From contig NZ_CP011387.1 in assembly GCF_001644565.1 (NCBI RefSeq), forward strand, positions 1,720,501 through 1,784,500: DNA of 64,000 nt, written 5' to 3'. Shown here one piece after another: positions 31,287 through 39,641 of this stretch (position 1 is its first letter; the number at the start of each line of letters is the position of its first letter). Source of the stretch: Deinococcus puniceus. Its GTDB lineage: Bacteria > Deinococcota > Deinococci > Deinococcales > Deinococcaceae. A model generated the notes under the pieces. That model worked only from the letters and a program-made list of their open reading frames with translations. It was not told the origin of the DNA and did no database searches. The position numbers and the translations under genes are program-made.

Positions 31287-32054
31287 ATGACCCCATCGGT
31301 GCGCCTGCCCAGCGCCATTATTGCTACCGCCATCGCGTCCGTCGCCTTTTTTGCCACCGGGTTTGTCGTCGTGCGGGGCCTTGCCGATGTGAAGAATGCC
31401 AGCGACGTGATCAATGTGACGGGCAGCGCCAAGCGCAACATCACCAGCGATCTAGCGGGATGGACGTTTACGGTTCGCAGCAGCGACGACAGCAATTTGC
31501 AGAATGCGTATAAGGCTTTTCAGGGGGCGCAGCCTGCCATAGACGCCTTTTTGCGGGCGCAGGCGTTTGCAACGTCCGAACTGCGGCGCGAACCAGTGAA
31601 TGCGGGGCCGCAAAACTACACGGTCATCGAGGACGTGAACGGCGAAAACGCCGAAGTGGAGCGCACCCGTTATGTGGTCAGCCAGACGTTCCGGGTGCAG
31701 TCGGGCAACATTGCCAAGCTGCAAAGCGCGGTAAGTGCGGCAACGGCGGCCTTTGTAGATGCCAGCACAGGCGGCCTCAGCATCGAAAGCGGCGACGTGC
31801 AGTACCTGTACACCAAGCTGAGCGACGTGCGCGTGCAACTGCTGGAAGAAGCCAGCAAAGACGCCCAACGCCGCGCTCAGGCCATTGCCCAGAGTGCCGG
31901 AAACTCTATCGGGGCCGTGAAGAATGCCCGCGTGGGCGTGTTCCAGATCACGCCCCGCTTTGAAACCAGCGTGGAAGACACGGGCAGTTACGACACGACG
32001 GCGTTGGAAAAAGACGTGACGGCAGTGGTGGAGATTGACTTTGTGGTGAGGTGA
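31287..32054 (+). CDS. SIMPL-domain (DUF541) protein
   Basis: 255 residues. One N-terminal hydrophobic segment (about 8-30, ATAIASVAFFATGFVVVRGL) is a signal anchor, followed by a SIMPL domain: VINVTGSAKRNITSDLAGWTF, VSQTFRVQSGNIAKLQ and VQLLEEASKDAQRRAQAIAQSAG, then a C-terminal TAVVEIDFVVR strand. Such proteins are periplasmic or surface exposed, and some are linked to oxidative stress; exact roles are unknown. TAGCGT ends 5 nt before the ATG (leaderless type). It converges with the HDAC-like gene; the 115-bp gap holds inverted AGGGTCTAA/TTAGACCCT sequences that may end both. Confidence 0.85.
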   Translation: MTPSVRLPSAIIATAIASVAFFATGFVVVRGLADVKNASDVINVTGSAKRNITSDLAGWTFTVRSSDDSNLQNAYKAFQGAQPAIDAFLRAQAFATSELRREPVNAGPQNYTVIEDVNGENAEVERTRYVVSQTFRVQSGNIAKLQSAVSAATAAFVDASTGGLSIESGDVQYLYTKLSDVRVQLLEEASKDAQRRAQAIAQSAGNSIGAVKNARVGVFQITPRFETSVEDTGSYDTTALEKDVTAVVEIDFVVR

Positions 32055-32082
32055 AAGACCGTCTAAGGGTCGAGGGGCTGAG

Positions 32083-32163
32083 GGTCTAACAACGGCATTC
32101 GCTGACGCTCACTCACCGCCTCTTTAAGCCGAAGCGCCGGACTGACCCAGCACCTTAGACCCT
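32083..32163. repeat. Inverted AGGGTCTAA/TTAGACCCT in the convergent gap
   Basis: AGGGTCTAA near 32083 and TTAGACCCT near 32155 can pair. A related sequence (CTAAGGGTCTAAAGGTCGAGG) lies at 51900-51930, so this may be a second, smaller dispersed motif, here possibly acting as a terminator. Confidence 0.4.
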
Positions 32164-32169
32164 AAACCT

Positions 32170-33117
32170 TTAAACCTCTCCAACCACCGCCCCAAACGCA
32201 GACAACGCCGCCTCCAACGTCCCCAAGCGCGCCGCGATCAGCGTTTGGGGATTTGTGTTGTAGCCGCCCGCCATGACCAGCACCAGCGGAATGCCGTGCA
32301 GGGCGGCCCAGCGGCACACGCGCTCATCTCGTTCGCGTACTCCGGCAGGCGTGAGGGCAAGGCGGCCCAACTGATCGCCTTCCAGCACATCGGCCCCGGC
32401 GAGGTAGAAGACAAAATCGGGGGCGAAAGCGTGCAGCGCAGGAAAAACCACGTCTTCCAACGCTGCCAAATACACCACGTCACCCGTGCCGTCGGGCAGG
32501 GCCACGTCCAGCCCACTGACCTCCTTCTGAAACGGGTAATTGTTGGCTCCATGCACGCTGACGGTGAAGACGCGGGGTTCGGCGGCGAAGATAGACGCCG
32601 TGCCGTTGCCCTGATGCACGTCCAGATCCACCACTGCAATCCGCGCCGCCCGGCCTTCATCTAACAACCACTGGGCGCTGATCGCCACGTCGTTGAGGAA
32701 GGAAAACCCCTCGGCGTGAGCGCGGTAGGCGTGGTGCGTGCCGCCGCCCAGATTGATGCCGAGGCCCAAGGTCAAAGCGTCCCCTGTGGCCGCCAAGGTT
32801 GCGCCGCTGCTGGCTAAGCCGCGCTCGACGACGGCAGGCGACCAAGCAAACCCCAGCGCCCGTTCTTCGGCCCGCGTGACCTCTCCAGCCCGCCAGCGGC
32901 GCAGATACTCGGCGTCGTGGACGCGCTCGGCCAAGGCCCATTCCAGCACCGGAGCGTACAGCAAGGGCAGCCTCTCCCCTGCTCCGGCCAGCAAGCTTGC
33001 GCGGAATTCGGCGGGCAAGAACTGACGGCGTGGGGCCGGGCCAGCCGCAAACGACGCGCCCAGAAAAGCCGTGAAGGCGCGGTAGGGATGCGGGAAGGTG
33101 TGCGGAGGAAGGGACAC
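32170..33117 (-). CDS. Histone-deacetylase superfamily (AcuC-like) hydrolase
   Basis: 315 residues. The zinc hydrolase motifs are present: GGGTHHAYRAHAEGFSFLND with the paired His, VVDLDVHQGNGTA with the Asp/His ligands, and FYLAGADVLEGDQLGRL with the last Asp ligand. Bacterial members deacetylate acetyl-CoA synthetase, polyamines or related substrates. The start is GTG 33117 (SLPPHTFPHPYRAF): TAGGCT on the - strand ends 7 nt upstream; the frame is open to 33162. That -10 overlaps the -10 of the divergent acetyltransferase, so an acetylase and a deacetylase share one start site. Confidence 0.9.
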   Translation of the reverse strand: MSLPPHTFPHPYRAFTAFLGASFAAGPAPRRQFLPAEFRASLLAGAGERLPLLYAPVLEWALAERVHDAEYLRRWRAGEVTRAEERALGFAWSPAVVERGLASSGATLAATGDALTLGLGINLGGGTHHAYRAHAEGFSFLNDVAISAQWLLDEGRAARIAVVDLDVHQGNGTASIFAAEPRVFTVSVHGANNYPFQKEVSGLDVALPDGTGDVVYLAALEDVVFPALHAFAPDFVFYLAGADVLEGDQLGRLALTPAGVRERDERVCRWAALHGIPLVLVMAGGYNTNPQTLIAARLGTLEAALSAFGAVVGEV

Positions 33118-33124
33118 TGAATTC

Positions 33125-33134
33125 AGCCTATCCT
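33125..33134. promoter_or_regulatory. Overlapping divergent -10 elements
   Basis: On the + strand TATCCT (33129-33134) ends 6 nt before ATG 33141. On the - strand TAGGCT (33130-33125) ends 7 nt before GTG 33117. The two hexamers share two base pairs. Confidence 0.7.
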
Positions 33135-33140
33135 GCGGGC

Positions 33141-33650
33141 ATGGCCGTGACCCTGCGCCCACTTCGCCCCGGCGACGAACAGGCCGCCGTGCGCTGGGCC
33201 GCCGACCCGGAATTCTGCCTTGCCGCAGGCTGGACGCCCCACCTCGCCCCGCGTCTGATCAGCAAGCACTGGCAGCGCCTGATCGCCGGAACCGGGCCAG
33301 ACTTTTTGCGGTTGGGAATAGAAGAAAACGGAGAACTCGTGGGCTATGTAGACCTTGCCAATAAGCTGGCGCACACGGCAGAACTGGGCGTGGCGATTGG
33401 CGAGCGGGCGCAGTGGGGGCGTGGGCTGGCGCATCAGGCGTGCAGGTTGCTGCTGGCACACGCATTTGGCCCGCTTGGACTACACACAGTCACGGCACAG
33501 GTTCACGCGCCCAATAGCCGTTCTCATCGGCTGATGCTGGGGCTGGGATTTGTTGAAGTGGGGCGGGCTGAGCCGGAACTTTACCGGGAGGAGTGGGTGG
33601 GGGTGGTGTGCTATCGGCTGGGGCGGGGGAGTTTTTTAGATTGTGGGTGA
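33141..33650 (+). CDS. GNAT N-acetyltransferase
   Basis: 169 residues. It starts VTLRPLRPGDEQAAVRWAADPEF, with the acetyl-CoA motif ELGVAIGERAQWGRGLAHQACRLLL and a C-terminal NSRSHRLMLGLGFVEVGR, as in RimJ/RimL-like enzymes that acetylate protein N-termini or small amines. TATCCT ends 6 nt before the ATG. The stop codon lies within the first bases of repeat copy B, so the extreme C-terminus (GRGSFLDCG) may have been reshaped by that repeat. It is divergent from an HDAC-like gene. Confidence 0.88.
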   Translation: MAVTLRPLRPGDEQAAVRWAADPEFCLAAGWTPHLAPRLISKHWQRLIAGTGPDFLRLGIEENGELVGYVDLANKLAHTAELGVAIGERAQWGRGLAHQACRLLLAHAFGPLGLHTVTAQVHAPNSRSHRLMLGLGFVEVGRAEPELYREEWVGVVCYRLGRGSFLDCG

Positions 33651-33763
33651 ACCCCCCCGTTGCTCCGCAACGCCCCCCCTTAGAGGTGGGGACAAGTGCT
33701 GTTGCGCTCCCCTTAAGGGGGGTTGGCTGCGAAAGCAGACTGGGGGGTTCGCCCGGAACTGTC
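33646..33763 (+). repeat. Dispersed hairpin repeat, copy B
   Basis: About 118 bp, GGTGAACCCCCCC to GGTTCGCCCGGAACTGTC. It matches copies A and C over nearly its whole length. Its first TGA ends the acetyltransferase gene. Confidence 0.9.
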
Positions 33764-33852
33764 TATCTGACCCAACCCCACCCCTAGCCGTTCGGACAGG
33801 CCGCCGCCCCCACCATTCGCCCGGCGCAGATTTAGTCTGCTGGACGCATTCT

Positions 33853-34869
33853 ATGGGCATGACGAATATAAATGACATGAGCAGGATTTCGGAAGGTTTA
33901 GCGGACGCCGCGCAAACGGCGGGACAATCTGTAGTGACCGTGTTGGGTGGACGCCCAGTGAGCGGCACAGTCGTAGCAGACGGACAAGTGTTGACGGCAG
34001 CCCACGTGCTGCACAGCGATGAAGTGAAAGTCCGCACGGCAGACGGGCGCGAACTGGCCGCCACTGTGGCAGGCCGTGACCCCTCCACCGACTTGGCGTT
34101 GCTGCGGGTGGAGGGGCTGAACTTGCCCGCGATGCCCGCCAGCACCGGAGCGCGAGTGGGCGAGTTGCTGCTGGGGGTGGGCCGCCCCATGCACGGCTTA
34201 CAGGTGACGCTCGGGCTGATGGAACGGGCCGCCCCGCCCGAACGTGGCCCGATGCGCGGCTGGCTGGAAGCCGGGGCCGCCCCGTTTCGCGGCGTGACCG
34301 GGGGCGCACTCGTAGACACACGCGGCGGCTTGGTGGGCCTTTTGAACGCGGGCGTCAGCCGGGGCACCCTGCTGGCCGTACCCGCAGCCCGCGCCCTGCG
34401 GGTGGCCGACCTGCTGAACACGGCGGGCCGCGTGCCGCGTGGGTATCTGGGAGTGGCAACACAGCCGGTTCATTTTCCTGATGCTCAACAGTCGGACACG
34501 CAAACCGGGCCACAGGCCGAAGCAGGGAGCGAAGCCCAACCTGAAGAACGCGGCGGGCGCGGCGAACATGGCCCACGCCGGGGAGCCGGACGGGGCGAGC
34601 GCGGTAGGGAGAGTCGCGGCTGGGGAGGACGCGGCGGCCAACAGCGTGGGCGAATTGGCCTGACGGTGGTGCAGGTGGAAACGGGCAGCCCTGCCGCCAA
34701 CGCAGGACTCTTGGTCGGTGACGTGCTGCTGGCGCTGGACGGTGAGGCCGTGCGGCATCCCGGCGAACTGCTGGCGCTGGTGCGCGAGCGGGCCGGAGAA
34801 ATGCTCGCTGTGCGGGTGCTGCGCGGCGGCCAAGAAACCGACGTGACCGTGACTGTGGGAGAACGCTGA
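33853..34869 (+). CDS. Trypsin-like/PDZ protein with Thr in place of the catalytic Ser
   Basis: 338 residues, HtrA-like. The protease fold has His51 in LTAAHVLHS and Asp80 in PSTDLALLRV. The nucleophile site, normally GNSGGP, reads GVTGGA with Thr149, so the enzyme may be inactive or use Thr. An Arg/Gly-rich linker (about 218-256, with RGERGRES and GGRGGQQRGR) leads to a C-terminal PDZ domain (GSPAANAGLLVGDVLLALDG). No signal peptide or membrane segment is seen, so it is probably cytoplasmic, unlike DegP. ATG 33853 is chosen; 33859 and 33877 are alternatives. TAGTCT lies about 14 nt upstream. Confidence 0.82.
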   Translation: MGMTNINDMSRISEGLADAAQTAGQSVVTVLGGRPVSGTVVADGQVLTAAHVLHSDEVKVRTADGRELAATVAGRDPSTDLALLRVEGLNLPAMPASTGARVGELLLGVGRPMHGLQVTLGLMERAAPPERGPMRGWLEAGAAPFRGVTGGALVDTRGGLVGLLNAGVSRGTLLAVPAARALRVADLLNTAGRVPRGYLGVATQPVHFPDAQQSDTQTGPQAEAGSEAQPEERGGRGEHGPRRGAGRGERGRESRGWGGRGGQQRGRIGLTVVQVETGSPAANAGLLVGDVLLALDGEAVRHPGELLALVRERAGEMLAVRVLRGGQETDVTVTVGER

Positions 34870-34910
34870 GCTTTTTGCCCCGGCCACAGCCCGTGCGCGT
34901 AGCATCAGCT

Positions 34911-35519
34911 ATGGCCGAACCTGTTGCGTTGCCTGCCCATCTGCCGCCGTCGGTACGGGTAGCGGTGCAGTCGGCCATGCTGCGGGCCGGGATAGAAAGC
35001 CTGCTGGGAGCGGCAGGCCTGCTACGCTCCGAGGCCGAAAGTGCCGTGCTGATCGTAGACGATGCGTGGCTGGCCGACCCGGACGCGCTGGCCGACGCCT
35101 TGGCCGAGGGGGGGGCGATTGTGGCGCTGGGATCGGCGGAATGGGCCGCACTTCTGCCAGAACTGACGGGCGGCGGCTGGGCGGTGCTGAGTGCCGACGC
35201 CACTCCCGCCGAACTGTTGGCCGGGGTGCTGGGCGCGGCGGCGGGTTTGGTGGTGCTGCCCCCCGCGTTGCTGCACGCCCCGAACTCGCCAGCCGACGAC
35301 ATGGCCCCCGCGCCGTCCGATGTGACCCTGACCCCCCGCGAACACGACGTGTTGGTGCTGCTGGCCGAGGGCCTCAGCAACAAGCGGGCGGCGCGGGAAC
35401 TGGGCGTCACCGAAAGCACCATCAAGTTTCATGTGGGGGCGCTGTATTCCAAGCTAGGCGTACAAAGCCGCGCCGGAGCGGTGGCACGCGGGATTGGTCT
35501 GGGGCTGGTGAGCGTGTGA
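34911..35519 (+). CDS. LuxR/NarL-type response regulator with degenerate receiver
   Basis: 202 residues. The C-terminal HTH is canonical: LTPREHDVLVLLAEGLSNKRAARELGVTESTIKFHVGALYSKLGV. The N-terminal half has receiver-like size and pattern but has lost the acidic pair after the first strand (VRVAVQSAMLRAG in place of VDDH). VLIVDDAW could be a remnant of the phospho-Asp strand. So it may be phosphorylation-independent, or a partner of a NarL-type kinase such as the one at 5.6-8.6 kb; that link is only inference. TAGCAT ends 5 nt before the ATG. Confidence 0.85.
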   Translation: MAEPVALPAHLPPSVRVAVQSAMLRAGIESLLGAAGLLRSEAESAVLIVDDAWLADPDALADALAEGGAIVALGSAEWAALLPELTGGGWAVLSADATPAELLAGVLGAAAGLVVLPPALLHAPNSPADDMAPAPSDVTLTPREHDVLVLLAEGLSNKRAARELGVTESTIKFHVGALYSKLGVQSRAGAVARGIGLGLVSV

Positions 35520-35540
35520 GGCCAGCCGGTATGCTCAGCC

Positions 35541-36305
35541 ATGCTCCCCCGCGAAGGCTTCAAACTGGTCGTGTTTGGCGACGTTCACGGCAATCTGCCC
35601 GCCCTGACTGCGGCGCTGACCGATATGGCACGGCAGGGAGCCGAGGCTTTTATCTGCTTAGGCGATGTGGCGATGGACGGCGCGTGGCCCGCCGAATGTA
35701 TAGGGCGAATCGCGGCGCTGGGTTGCCCGGTGGTACGCGGCAACGCTGACCGAATGCTGCTGGAAGAAGCTACAGCCTTTGCCCCACGCGGTTTTCCCGA
35801 CGAAGAAAAGCTGCACGCCATTGGCGAATGGGCCAGAACACAACTGGGCCGCGCCGAACTGGATTTGCTCCAGACCTACACCGCCCGCGCCGAGTGGCCT
35901 GATCTGCTCTGTTTTCACGGCAGCCCGGAACGCGACAACGAAGAATTGACGGCGCACACGCCAGAAGCGCGGTTGAACCAACTGCGGGCGGAATTTGGGC
36001 AACAGTCGGTCTGGATCGGCGGCCATACGCACCAGCCTTTGCACCGTGAATTGGACGGCTGGGTGCTGCTGAATCCCGGCAGTGTGGGGTTGCCTTTCCA
36101 GAAACGCGGTGACCGCTATGTCAATCTGGCGCGGGCCGAATACCTGATGTTGAGGCGCACCGGGGCGGGCTGGCAACCTACTTTTCACCGAGTGCCCTAC
36201 GACGTGGCCGATGTGCGGCGCGGCATTCTCAGCCGGGGCCTACCACACTCGCGCTGGCTGGCACAGGAATGGGTGGACGGCAGCGATCACACAGAAACTG
36301 CATAG
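35541..36305 (+). CDS. Metallophosphoesterase
   Basis: 254 residues of the YfcE/ApaH-like calcineurin family. The metal-site motifs are all present: VVFGDVHGN (D-x-H), CLGDVAMDG (G-D), VVRGNADR (GNxD-like), CFHGSPE and WIGGHTHQP (GHTH). It probably hydrolyses a phosphodiester or a nucleotide in the cytoplasm. The C-terminal 60 residues (VADVRRGILSRGLPHSRWLAQ) extend beyond the minimal fold. TATGCT ends 5 nt before the ATG, so it is a separate leaderless unit although only 21 bp behind the LuxR-type gene. Confidence 0.9.
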   Translation: MLPREGFKLVVFGDVHGNLPALTAALTDMARQGAEAFICLGDVAMDGAWPAECIGRIAALGCPVVRGNADRMLLEEATAFAPRGFPDEEKLHAIGEWARTQLGRAELDLLQTYTARAEWPDLLCFHGSPERDNEELTAHTPEARLNQLRAEFGQQSVWIGGHTHQPLHRELDGWVLLNPGSVGLPFQKRGDRYVNLARAEYLMLRRTGAGWQPTFHRVPYDVADVRRGILSRGLPHSRWLAQEWVDGSDHTETA

Positions 36306-36356
36306 ACGGCTAAGCACTTCGAGGCTGCCCCCGCCAAACTTGCTAGGCTAGGCCCG

Positions 36357-37085
36357 ATGAGTCTTCACCTGAATGCCCAACCCGGCCAAATTGCCGAAAC
36401 CGTCCTGCTGCCCGGCGACCCGCTGCGTGCCCAGCACATTGCCGAAACCTTTTTTGAAAACCCCGTGCAGCACAACACCGTGCGCGGCATGTTGGGCTAT
36501 ACCGGAACCTACAAAGGCCAGCCCGTGAGTGTGCAGGGCACCGGCATGGGCATCGCCAGTTCCATGATCTACGTGCACGAACTGATCACGGGCTACGGCT
36601 GCAAAAACCTGATTCGCGTGGGTACGGCGGGCAGCTACCAGCCGCATGTGCATGTGCGCGATCTGGTATTGGCTCAGGCCGCTTGCACCGATTCCAACAT
36701 CAACAACATCCGTTTCGGGGCCAAGAACTTCGCGCCGATTGCCGATTTCGAGCTGCTCCTGCGGGCCTACCAGATCGCGCAGGAACGCGGATTTGCTACG
36801 CACGTCGGCAACATCATGAGCAGCGATACTTTTTATCAAGACGAGTTTCAGCAGTTTCAGCAGTGGGCCGATTTTGGCGTGCTGGCCGTAGAAATGGAAG
36901 CCGCCGGGCTGTACACGCTGGCCGCCAAACACGGCGTGCGGGCGCTGACCATCCTCACTATCAGCGATCACCTGATCACGCACGAGGAAACCACAGCTGA
37001 AGAACGCCAACTGACCTTCAACGGCATGATCGAAGTGGCGCTGGACGCTGCGCTGGGGTTGGAAGCGGAAGGCAAGCAGAACTGA
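36357..37085 (+). CDS. deoD: Purine nucleoside phosphorylase DeoD-type
   Basis: 242 residues. [25 protein letters not shown], the phosphate-site RVGTAGSYQ, and [32 protein letters not shown] with the catalytic Asp are diagnostic of hexameric, trimer-of-dimers PNP. It splits purine (deoxy)nucleosides with phosphate, serving salvage of bases released during DNA turnover. TAGGCT (36344-36349) ends 7 nt before the ATG. A strong terminator shared with the convergent gene follows. Confidence 0.95.
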   Translation: MSLHLNAQPGQIAETVLLPGDPLRAQHIAETFFENPVQHNTVRGMLGYTGTYKGQPVSVQGTGMGIASSMIYVHELITGYGCKNLIRVGTAGSYQPHVHVRDLVLAQAACTDSNINNIRFGAKNFAPIADFELLLRAYQIAQERGFATHVGNIMSSDTFYQDEFQQFQQWADFGVLAVEMEAAGLYTLAAKHGVRALTILTISDHLITHEETTAEERQLTFNGMIEVALDAALGLEAEGKQN

Positions 37086-37139
37086 GATTTCAGTGGGAAG
37101 AGGGGCCGCACACCCGCCCGTCTCCGCAGTTCTAAATTC

Positions 37140-37180
37140 AAGACCCTGAACGCTGAGCTACACGGTGCGTTCAGGGTCTT
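37140..37180. terminator. Convergent terminator (deoD / secreted protein)
   Basis: 14-bp perfect stem AAGACCCTGAACGC/GCGTTCAGGGTCTT with a 13-nt loop, followed by GGTTT on the + strand and by TTGAATTT on the - strand. Confidence 0.8.
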
Positions 37181-37192
37181 GGTTTGCCGTCA

Positions 37193-37876
37193 TCAGTACC
37201 CGTATTCCTCCGGATCGGCGGAAAAGGTGAAATGGGTCAGGATGCTGTAGCCGAGCGCCGTTGCCGCGTCGTTGCGGTTGCCCAGCGTGAGCATGATGGC
37301 TTTGCCCAGCGTGTCGTAGCGGTTGAGGGTAGTGGCCCACGTTTTGGGATCGTACATCACGTAGTCTTCGTCGGGGCCGGGTTTGTAGGCCCGCTGGAGC
37401 TTGAGATAACTGGCGTGATCGGCCTTGGCCTCGGCAATCACGCGGGCGTAATGCTGGCCTGTGGGTGCGCCCAGAGTGCTGCGGGCCAGTGCGCCGAGGC
37501 TGCCCAATTGCTCCTCTAAAAACGGATACATGCGCGGTACTTGGTGAACGTACATCGTGCCGCCGCCCGCCCGGATTCCGGCCAATTGGCCCTCTATGGC
37601 CCGCATTTCGCGGTACTGCCTGCGTAAAGTTTGCAATCTGGCCCGCAGTTGGGGCTGCGTCGCCAAATCCTTATCCAGCTTGGCGGCGCGGCACTGCGCC
37701 CAGTTGTAGCTGGATTCGTCCTGATCGACTTCGCTCCAGTTGGTGATGGTCAGCAGATCGTAGGTGGCCGAGTCCACAACGTTGGCAAGGGTGCAGTTGG
37801 CGGCGGCTTGAGCCTGTGCAGGAGCGGCGGCGAACAGCAACAGGGCGGCACCGAGCAGACCATGTTTAAGGGGCAT
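37193..37876 (-). CDS. Secreted hypothetical protein
   Basis: 227 residues with a clear signal peptide (MPLKHGLLGAALLLFAAAPAQAQA). The mature part is mostly helical, with two Cys near positions 28 and 62 that could form a disulfide, a basic helix (RARLQTLRRQYREMRAIEG) and an acidic C-terminus ending in DPEEYGY. No domain recognised. TAGGCT on the - strand ends 5 nt before the ATG. The next upstream gene, rsmB-like, ends 26 bp away in the same direction but this gene has its own promoter. Confidence 0.8.
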   Translation of the reverse strand: MPLKHGLLGAALLLFAAAPAQAQAAANCTLANVVDSATYDLLTITNWSEVDQDESSYNWAQCRAAKLDKDLATQPQLRARLQTLRRQYREMRAIEGQLAGIRAGGGTMYVHQVPRMYPFLEEQLGSLGALARSTLGAPTGQHYARVIAEAKADHASYLKLQRAYKPGPDEDYVMYDPKTWATTLNRYDTLGKAIMLTLGNRNDAATALGYSILTHFTFSADPEEYGY

Positions 37877-37902
37877 TCTTCAGCCTAGCGCACCAAGCTC
37901 CA

Positions 37903-39243
37903 TCAGCTCAGGCGACGCATCCGGGCAATAAAGAAGCCGTCTATGCCGTGTTCGGGCACGGTCAGCACACCTGCTCCGGCGGAAACGGTGGGCAACTGCA
38001 AATCGGGCAAGGGATCGGGGGCAAAGTCGGGGTGAGCCGCCAAGAACGCACCAATCACGTCTTGCCCTTCCTGCGGCATGACCGAGCAGACCGAATACAC
38101 AAGTACTCCGCCAGGCGCGACGGCAGCGGCGGCGTGGGGCAGCATCCGGGCTTGCAGGGCCGCCATCTGTGCCACAGCCTGTGGGGTCAGGCGCAGCTTA
38201 ATTTCGGGGTGAGAACGCAGAGTGCCGCTGCCCGTGCAGGGAGCGTCCAACAGCACCAACGCAGCGGGCGGCAAGTCCAGTGGCGTGGTCAGATCGTGGG
38301 TAATGAAGTCGGCGCTGAGGCCGAGGCGGGCCAAGTTGGTACGGGCCGCGTCGTGCTTGTGCGGCATTACGTCGACGCTGGTTACGTTGGCCCCACGTGC
38401 CGCCAGCATCGCCGCCTTGATGCCCATGCCGCCCGCCAAATCCAGCACCCGCACACCGTCTACGTCGCCCAGTGCGTCCACGCAGGCCAGACTGGCCGGG
38501 TTGATGGGTTGCGCCTCGCCCTGCATGTATGCCGCCGATTCACGCAGGGGGCGGGCCAACGCCACGCGCCGCACGCTGTTGGGGCCGGAGAAAACCTCGC
38601 TGCCTTCCTCCTCCAGCAACCTCTCCCCCGCCTCCGACAAGCTCAGCCAGAGGGGTTGCGGCGTCAGCAGATCGGCCATCACAGGCTCGGCATCTTCGCC
38701 GTAAGCCGCGCGGTAAACACGGATCATCCACGCAGGCAGGGCAGTGCGGGTTTCCTCAGTTTCGGGCGGGAGGGCCACGCGGCGCAGCACGGCATTCACC
38801 AATGCAGGCGGCGCGAAACGGGCGTCCCGCGCTAGATTCACGTATTCACTGACCACCGCGTGCGCGGGCGTGCCCAAGATCAGTTTCTCGAAGGCTCCGG
38901 CCAATAGCAGCGCCCGCACTTTGGGATGGGTATCTTCCGTCAGCATGGGCGTCAGCACCGCTTGCAGGGTGGGCGCGTACCGCAGAGCGCCATACACGAT
39001 ATGGGTGGCAAGGCCGGAATCACGTCCGGGCAACTTGGCCGCTTGCAGGGCCGAATCCAGCGCAGAGGCGGCGTAGGATTCGCCTGCCAGCACACGTAGA
39101 AGCACTTTTACCGCCAGTTCACGGGCAGGGTTGGCCGGGTCAGGGCGCGGGCGGAATTTGCCGGGCCGGGTTGAACCGCCCGCCTCGGCTGTGGGGCTGT
39201 CAGCACTCGCTTTGCTGGGTTGAGGACGGCGGGAACGAATCAT
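37903..39243 (-). CDS. RsmB/NOL1-type rRNA cytosine-C5 methyltransferase
   Basis: 446 residues. The N-terminal NusB-like RNA-binding domain (about 45-190, [24 protein letters not shown]) is followed by a methyltransferase domain with [14 protein letters not shown] (SAM site) and both catalytic Cys, in [10 protein letters not shown] and [12 protein letters not shown]. The layout is that of RsmB, which makes m5C967 of 16S rRNA. The frame is open to 39384, but ATG 39243 has TATGCT ending 6 nt upstream and matches the expected N-terminus after a short basic tail. Confidence 0.9.
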   Translation of the reverse strand: MIRSRRPQPSKASADSPTAEAGGSTRPGKFRPRPDPANPARELAVKVLLRVLAGESYAASALDSALQAAKLPGRDSGLATHIVYGALRYAPTLQAVLTPMLTEDTHPKVRALLLAGAFEKLILGTPAHAVVSEYVNLARDARFAPPALVNAVLRRVALPPETEETRTALPAWMIRVYRAAYGEDAEPVMADLLTPQPLWLSLSEAGERLLEEEGSEVFSGPNSVRRVALARPLRESAAYMQGEAQPINPASLACVDALGDVDGVRVLDLAGGMGIKAAMLAARGANVTSVDVMPHKHDAARTNLARLGLSADFITHDLTTPLDLPPAALVLLDAPCTGSGTLRSHPEIKLRLTPQAVAQMAALQARMLPHAAAAVAPGGVLVYSVCSVMPQEGQDVIGAFLAAHPDFAPDPLPDLQLPTVSAGAGVLTVPEHGIDGFFIARMRRLS

Positions 39244-39421
39244 CCGGCCAGCATACGGCGAAACGGGCCGGGCAACAGAAAGCGCGGGCAGCGAATGGTC
39301 AGGAGACCATTGGATCAAGTCCATTATTTTGTCCAAGATGAAAATTGTATCCACTCCAACACAAACCGTTTTCTCTGACGGCAACGTGAAATAAAGGCTA
39401 ACCCAAGGTCAGGAACTCGTC

Positions 39422-39450
39422 TTGTCAAGTGACAGGGCGGCACCTATAAT
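39422..39450 (+). promoter_or_regulatory. malE operon promoter
   Basis: TTGTCA (39422-39427), 17 nt, TATAAT (39445-39450): close to the sigma-70 consensus. GAAC-N6-GTTC (39458-39471) lies at the expected start site and could be an operator. The leader to malE is about 180 nt. The gap 39244-39421 shows nothing else. Confidence 0.8.
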
Positions 39451-39482
39451 GATGAGCGAACATCCCCGTTCATTCCCCTTCA

Positions 39483-39641
39483 GTGCTGCGTGAGATTTTG
39501 GCTCGCGTACAAAACCTCCCGCACCAGACCCTACTTCTGGCGTTGCTGGAGCAAGCTGAACACGGCGGCCCTGTTCTACAGTTCACTCGTCTGGTTTTAC
39601 TGGAAGCGGTTCACCGCCGATCCACCCAAGGAGCATTATGA
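39483..39641 (+). CDS. Possible leader ORF overlapping malE
   Basis: A 52-codon frame from GTG 39483 (LREILARVQNLPHQTLLLAL) to a TGA that overlaps the malE ATG (ATGA). It lies wholly inside the malE leader. The helical Leu/Gln-rich product has no known relative, there is no clear ribosome site before the GTG, and malE has its own AAGGAG. The stop/start overlap suggests coupling, but chance is possible. A longer frame from 39490 in another phase runs into malE and is rejected. Confidence 0.35.
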   Translation: MLREILARVQNLPHQTLLLALLEQAEHGGPVLQFTRLVLLEAVHRRSTQGAL

